This document shows positions 4,091 through 6,793 of a DNA stretch of 6,793 nt, piece by piece. Position numbers and translations under genes: made by a program. The stretch spans positions 1 to 6,793 of the forward strand of contig CAKUSF010000115.1 in NCBI GenBank assembly GCA_934678915.1, read 5' to 3'. A model generated the notes under the pieces. The model made no database searches, was not told the origin of the DNA, and worked only from the letters and a program-made list of their open reading frames with translations. Every line of letters begins with the position of its first letter. Positions within the stretch are counted from its first letter, which is position 1. The stretch comes from an uncultured Bacteroidales bacterium. Its GTDB lineage: Bacteria > Bacteroidota > Bacteroidia > Bacteroidales > UBA932.

Positions 4091-6793
4091 TTAGAAGTTG
4101 AACTTTACACCAAGGATGTAAGTACGAGGTCTCGGGTACATATTGTTGTCGATTCCGGAGAAAATCTCAGGGTCAATTCCGCTGTACTTGGTGAAGCAAG
4201 CCACGTTCTGCACTGTCGCAAAGACATTGAACGACATCGGGTTCTTCTGGCCGAAGTTGAATGAGCGGCTGAGAGTGATGTTGTCAATCTTCAGGAACGA
4301 GGCGTTCTCGATGTAGATGTCTGACCAGTACTGGGCGAATGATGAGAAATTATGCTCCTTTGCCGTAGAGTAACGGTTGTTCACGAAGTTGTTGGCCCAG
4401 AGGTCGGTAAGGAGGTCTCCATTGGAGGCTATGTTGTTGTAGACATAGTTGCCGACATTGGAGTGTGCGCTAACCGCGAGGGTCCACTGCTTGTAGGCCA
4501 ACTGGGTGTTGAAGCCAAATGTCCAATCCGGGGCGGCCTTGTGGAAGCAATACTTGTCGTTGTCATCAATCTTGCCGTCATTGTTCAGGTCGGCATAGAG
4601 CCCCTCAATAGGGTTGCCGTCCGTGTCATAGACCTGCTTGTAAACAAAGAATGAGTTAGGGGCGTGACCGGTCTGGTGCACCTGAATCGTGTTTCCGGTA
4701 CCACCGGAGATTCCTCCAGTCGTGATTCCGTAGTAGTCCTCACGTTCGTCATCGGTGGTCAGTTTTGTAATCTTGGTATCGTTGTATGTCGCATTGAAAC
4801 CGAGGGTCCAGCTCCAGTCCCTTGTCTGTACAGGGATGGCGTTGATCTCGAACTCGACACCCTTGTTGGTAAGATCACCGATGTTGGCGTTCAGATAGTT
4901 GGAAAGGTTGGCACCGGCAGCCACAGGAGTGCGGTTCAGCAGGTCCTTGGTGTCACGCTTGTAGACATCCACGCTACCGAAGATTCTGTCATGGAGGAAA
5001 CCGTAGTCAACTCCGACGTTGTAGGTCGTGGTGGTCTCCCACTTGAGGTCAGCGTTGTAGCCAAGCGGAGTGATAGGGGTAATCGTCTTGTCACCGAAGA
5101 CGAACATCGACTGGTTCGTGTTGTACTTGTAGGATGACAGAGTAGGATAGTCACCGGACTGGAGGTCCTGCTGGCCTGTCTGTCCCCAGCTGAGCCTAAG
5201 CTTCAAAGCGGAAACGACATCACTGTTCGCGATGAACTTCTCCTTGGCGAAGTTGTAGCTTACGGCCACCGAAGGGAAGAGACCCCACTTGTTGTTGGCG
5301 AAACGTGAGGTACCATCGTTACGCAGGGTGGCTGTCACAAGAAGACGATCGTTGAATGAATAGTTCACACGCCCGAAGAAAGAGACGAGGAAATATTCAG
5401 TCTTGAACACGTTAGGGGCGCTCAGATAGTAGTCCGACGCTGTAGGCAGTGTTCCGTCAGCCTTGTACTTCTCGTTGAAGGTAGAGTTGTAGAAGTGCTG
5501 CCAAGAGTAACCGGCCATCGCATTGAAAGAGTGCTTGCCAAGAGTCTTGTCGTACTGGGCGTAGAACTCAAGGGTCTGGTCACGCTTTGTCTGAGTGTAG
5601 TTGTTGTGATAGCCGGAGCCGGACTCCTGGGTGTTGTGGAATGACATTTCCGTGCCCGGAGCGACATCGACTGTTCCGTCTGACTTAGACCAGTCGAGAC
5701 CGAGGTTGAGGTTGAGGCTGAGATCCTCGAATCCATGAACCTTGTAGTTGAACTGGGCGTTGCCGATGAAACGCTTGGCGTTGGACTTGTCCACCTTGTC
5801 GTTCAGAAGGGCGACTGGGTTCAGCTGAGCCATCGTGTTGCAGTTGTCGATGGTCGGTGTACCCTTGCCGCTATTCCACCAAAAGTAGCCATTCAAGCCG
5901 TTCTCGTCATAGACAGGCTGTGTAGGGTCCATGCGGACAGCGCCACCAATCGCGTCCTGGTTGGCGAACCTGTTGTCCATGTTCATCAACTTGCCGTTGA
6001 GATTAACCTGAAGATGGTCGTCAAAGAGCGTTGGATTGAGGTTGACCGCAATTGTCTCACGGGTAAGGTTGGAGGTCTTGAGGGTACCATCCTGATTGTG
6101 GTAGCCGAGGGACACACGGTAAGGCATGCGGAACATGTCGCTCTTGCCAACTCTACCAGACACGGCCACGTTGCCGTCAATGGTGTTGCCAAGCTGGTAG
6201 ATTTCTTTCTGCCAGTCTGTGTTCTCCTTGCCGAGAGCCGCATATGCTGCGCCTCCGTCTCCGATGAACCATTTCATGAGGTCACGCATCTCGTCACCGG
6301 TCAGCACATCCACATACTTGGCGTTCTGGCTTACGGAAGCGGTGAGGTCAGCGCTCACGTGGATGCCTTCGGCACCCTTGGAGCCCTTCTTGGTGGTGAT
6401 CATGATGACACCGTTGGAAGCCCTTGAACCGAAAATTGCGGTAGCGGAGGCATCCTTGAGGACGGTGAAACTCTCAATGTCGTTAGGGTTAATGGATGAA
6501 AGGGCATCGGAAACACCGCTGATGCTGGTCTCGGAAAGAGGCAGACCATCAACCACAACGAGAGGGTTGTTGTTGGCCTTCAAAGAGGAACCGCCACGGA
6601 TTCTGATGGTGCTGGCTGAACCAGGGGCACCGTCACCCATCGTGACAACGACACCAGCGGACTTGCCTTGAAGCAGGTCGGAAGGTGATGTCACCATACC
6701 TTTGTTGAGTTGGTCGGCCTTCACTGAGGAGATCGAGCCGGTCATGTCACTCTTCTTGACGGTACCGTAACCGATCACGACAACATCGTCAAG
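4091..6793 (-). CDS. SusC/RagA family TonB-dependent outer-membrane transporter (N-terminus missing)
   Basis: An energy-dependent importer that carries SusD-bound oligosaccharides across the outer membrane using TonB-ExbBD. The frame is open to the right edge, starting LDDVVVIGYGT, the conserved join between the N-terminal region and the plug. The GTG at 6778 is therefore internal and the real start lies outside the window; 900 residues are visible. The plug (visible residues about 1-137) contains RIRGGSSL, NPLVVVDGLPL, SSINPNDIESFTVLKDASAT, AIFGSRASNGV and IMITTKKG, all SusC signatures. The rest is the beta-barrel, with strands such as LKLRLSWGQTGQQ and FGSVDVYKRDTKDLL. It ends YPRPRTYILGVKFNF, with the C-terminal Phe expected for BAM-dependent insertion. 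An EF-hand-like DLNNDGKIDDND occupies 735-746. The missing part would hold the signal peptide and carboxypeptidase-regulatory-like domain. First gene of the visible operon; its promoter is not in the window. Confidence 0.96.
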   Translation of the reverse strand, partial: LDDVVVIGYGTVKKSDMTGSISSVKADQLNKGMVTSPSDLLQGKSAGVVVTMGDGAPGSASTIRIRGGSSLKANNNPLVVVDGLPLSETSISGVSDALSSINPNDIESFTVLKDASATAIFGSRASNGVIMITTKKGSKGAEGIHVSADLTASVSQNAKYVDVLTGDEMRDLMKWFIGDGGAAYAALGKENTDWQKEIYQLGNTIDGNVAVSGRVGKSDMFRMPYRVSLGYHNQDGTLKTSNLTRETIAVNLNPTLFDDHLQVNLNGKLMNMDNRFANQDAIGGAVRMDPTQPVYDENGLNGYFWWNSGKGTPTIDNCNTMAQLNPVALLNDKVDKSNAKRFIGNAQFNYKVHGFEDLSLNLNLGLDWSKSDGTVDVAPGTEMSFHNTQESGSGYHNNYTQTKRDQTLEFYAQYDKTLGKHSFNAMAGYSWQHFYNSTFNEKYKADGTLPTASDYYLSAPNVFKTEYFLVSFFGRVNYSFNDRLLVTATLRNDGTSRFANNKWGLFPSVAVSYNFAKEKFIANSDVVSALKLRLSWGQTGQQDLQSGDYPTLSSYKYNTNQSMFVFGDKTITPITPLGYNADLKWETTTTYNVGVDYGFLHDRIFGSVDVYKRDTKDLLNRTPVAAGANLSNYLNANIGDLTNKGVEFEINAIPVQTRDWSWTLGFNATYNDTKITKLTTDDEREDYYGITTGGISGGTGNTIQVHQTGHAPNSFFVYKQVYDTDGNPIEGLYADLNNDGKIDDNDKYCFHKAAPDWTFGFNTQLAYKQWTLAVSAHSNVGNYVYNNIASNGDLLTDLWANNFVNNRYSTAKEHNFSSFAQYWSDIYIENASFLKIDNITLSRSFNFGQKNPMSFNVFATVQNVACFTKYSGIDPEIFSGIDNNMYPRPRTYILGVKFNF

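Noticed and set aside
4664..5137. Plus-strand open frame of 157 codons
   Set aside because: Antisense to the SusC barrel, valine-rich and low in family-like character, a typical shadow of the real gene.
5735..6427. Plus-strand open frame of 230 codons
   Set aside because: It lies wholly antisense to conserved SusC plug and barrel sequence, its translation has no recognisable domain or export signal, and its openness follows from codon bias on the opposite strand.
6776..6778. GTG as start codon of the SusC-like gene
   Set aside because: The five upstream codons continue the conserved LDDVVVIGYG motif to the window edge, so the GTG encodes an internal Val and the gene is truncated by the window.
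1..6793. Novel defence, mobile or RNA-based system
   Set aside because: All long frames on the minus strand are explained by the sus-type locus; no direct-repeat array, transposase, tRNA-like fold or integration site was seen.

Overview
The window is a piece of a Bacteroidota (probably Bacteroidales) polysaccharide utilisation locus, all of it read from the minus strand. Three things point to this phylum: an adjacent SusC/SusD pair, which is diagnostic of it; lipoprotein signals followed by acidic residues, as in Bacteroidetes surface lipoproteins; and start codons preceded by A/T-rich DNA with no Shine-Dalgarno sequence. Base composition looks balanced by eye, which would suit Muribaculaceae, Alistipes or Prevotella relatives, but the genus cannot be fixed from this sequence.

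In transcription order (right to left): 6793-4091 is a SusC-like TonB-dependent outer-membrane transporter, cut at its N-terminus by the window edge. 4077-2473 is a complete SusD-like surface glycan-binding lipoprotein (534 residues). 2466-118 is a complete, unusually long SusE/SusF-like surface lipoprotein (782 residues) with an N-terminal Ig-like domain and about six tandem carbohydrate-binding-type beta-sandwich modules. A strong hairpin follows at 104-64. At 44-1 there is the start of a further gene encoding what looks like a signal peptide, cut by the left edge.

The gaps are 13 bp (SusC-SusD) and 6 bp (SusD-SusE/F), so these three genes are almost certainly one transcript. The likely working model is the starch-utilisation paradigm: the SusE/F-like protein captures polysaccharide at the cell surface, SusD delivers oligosaccharides, and SusC imports them with TonB energy. 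Module sequences and some SusD residues resemble starch-type systems, so an alpha-glucan is the best substrate guess. No glycoside hydrolase or regulator is visible to confirm it.

I see no CRISPR array, RNA gene, insertion sequence or novel defence-type system. The most notable points are the six-module SusE/F-like protein with a Pro/Glu linker after module 2, the hairpin just upstream of the next gene, and a nearly identical start-codon context at three consecutive genes.
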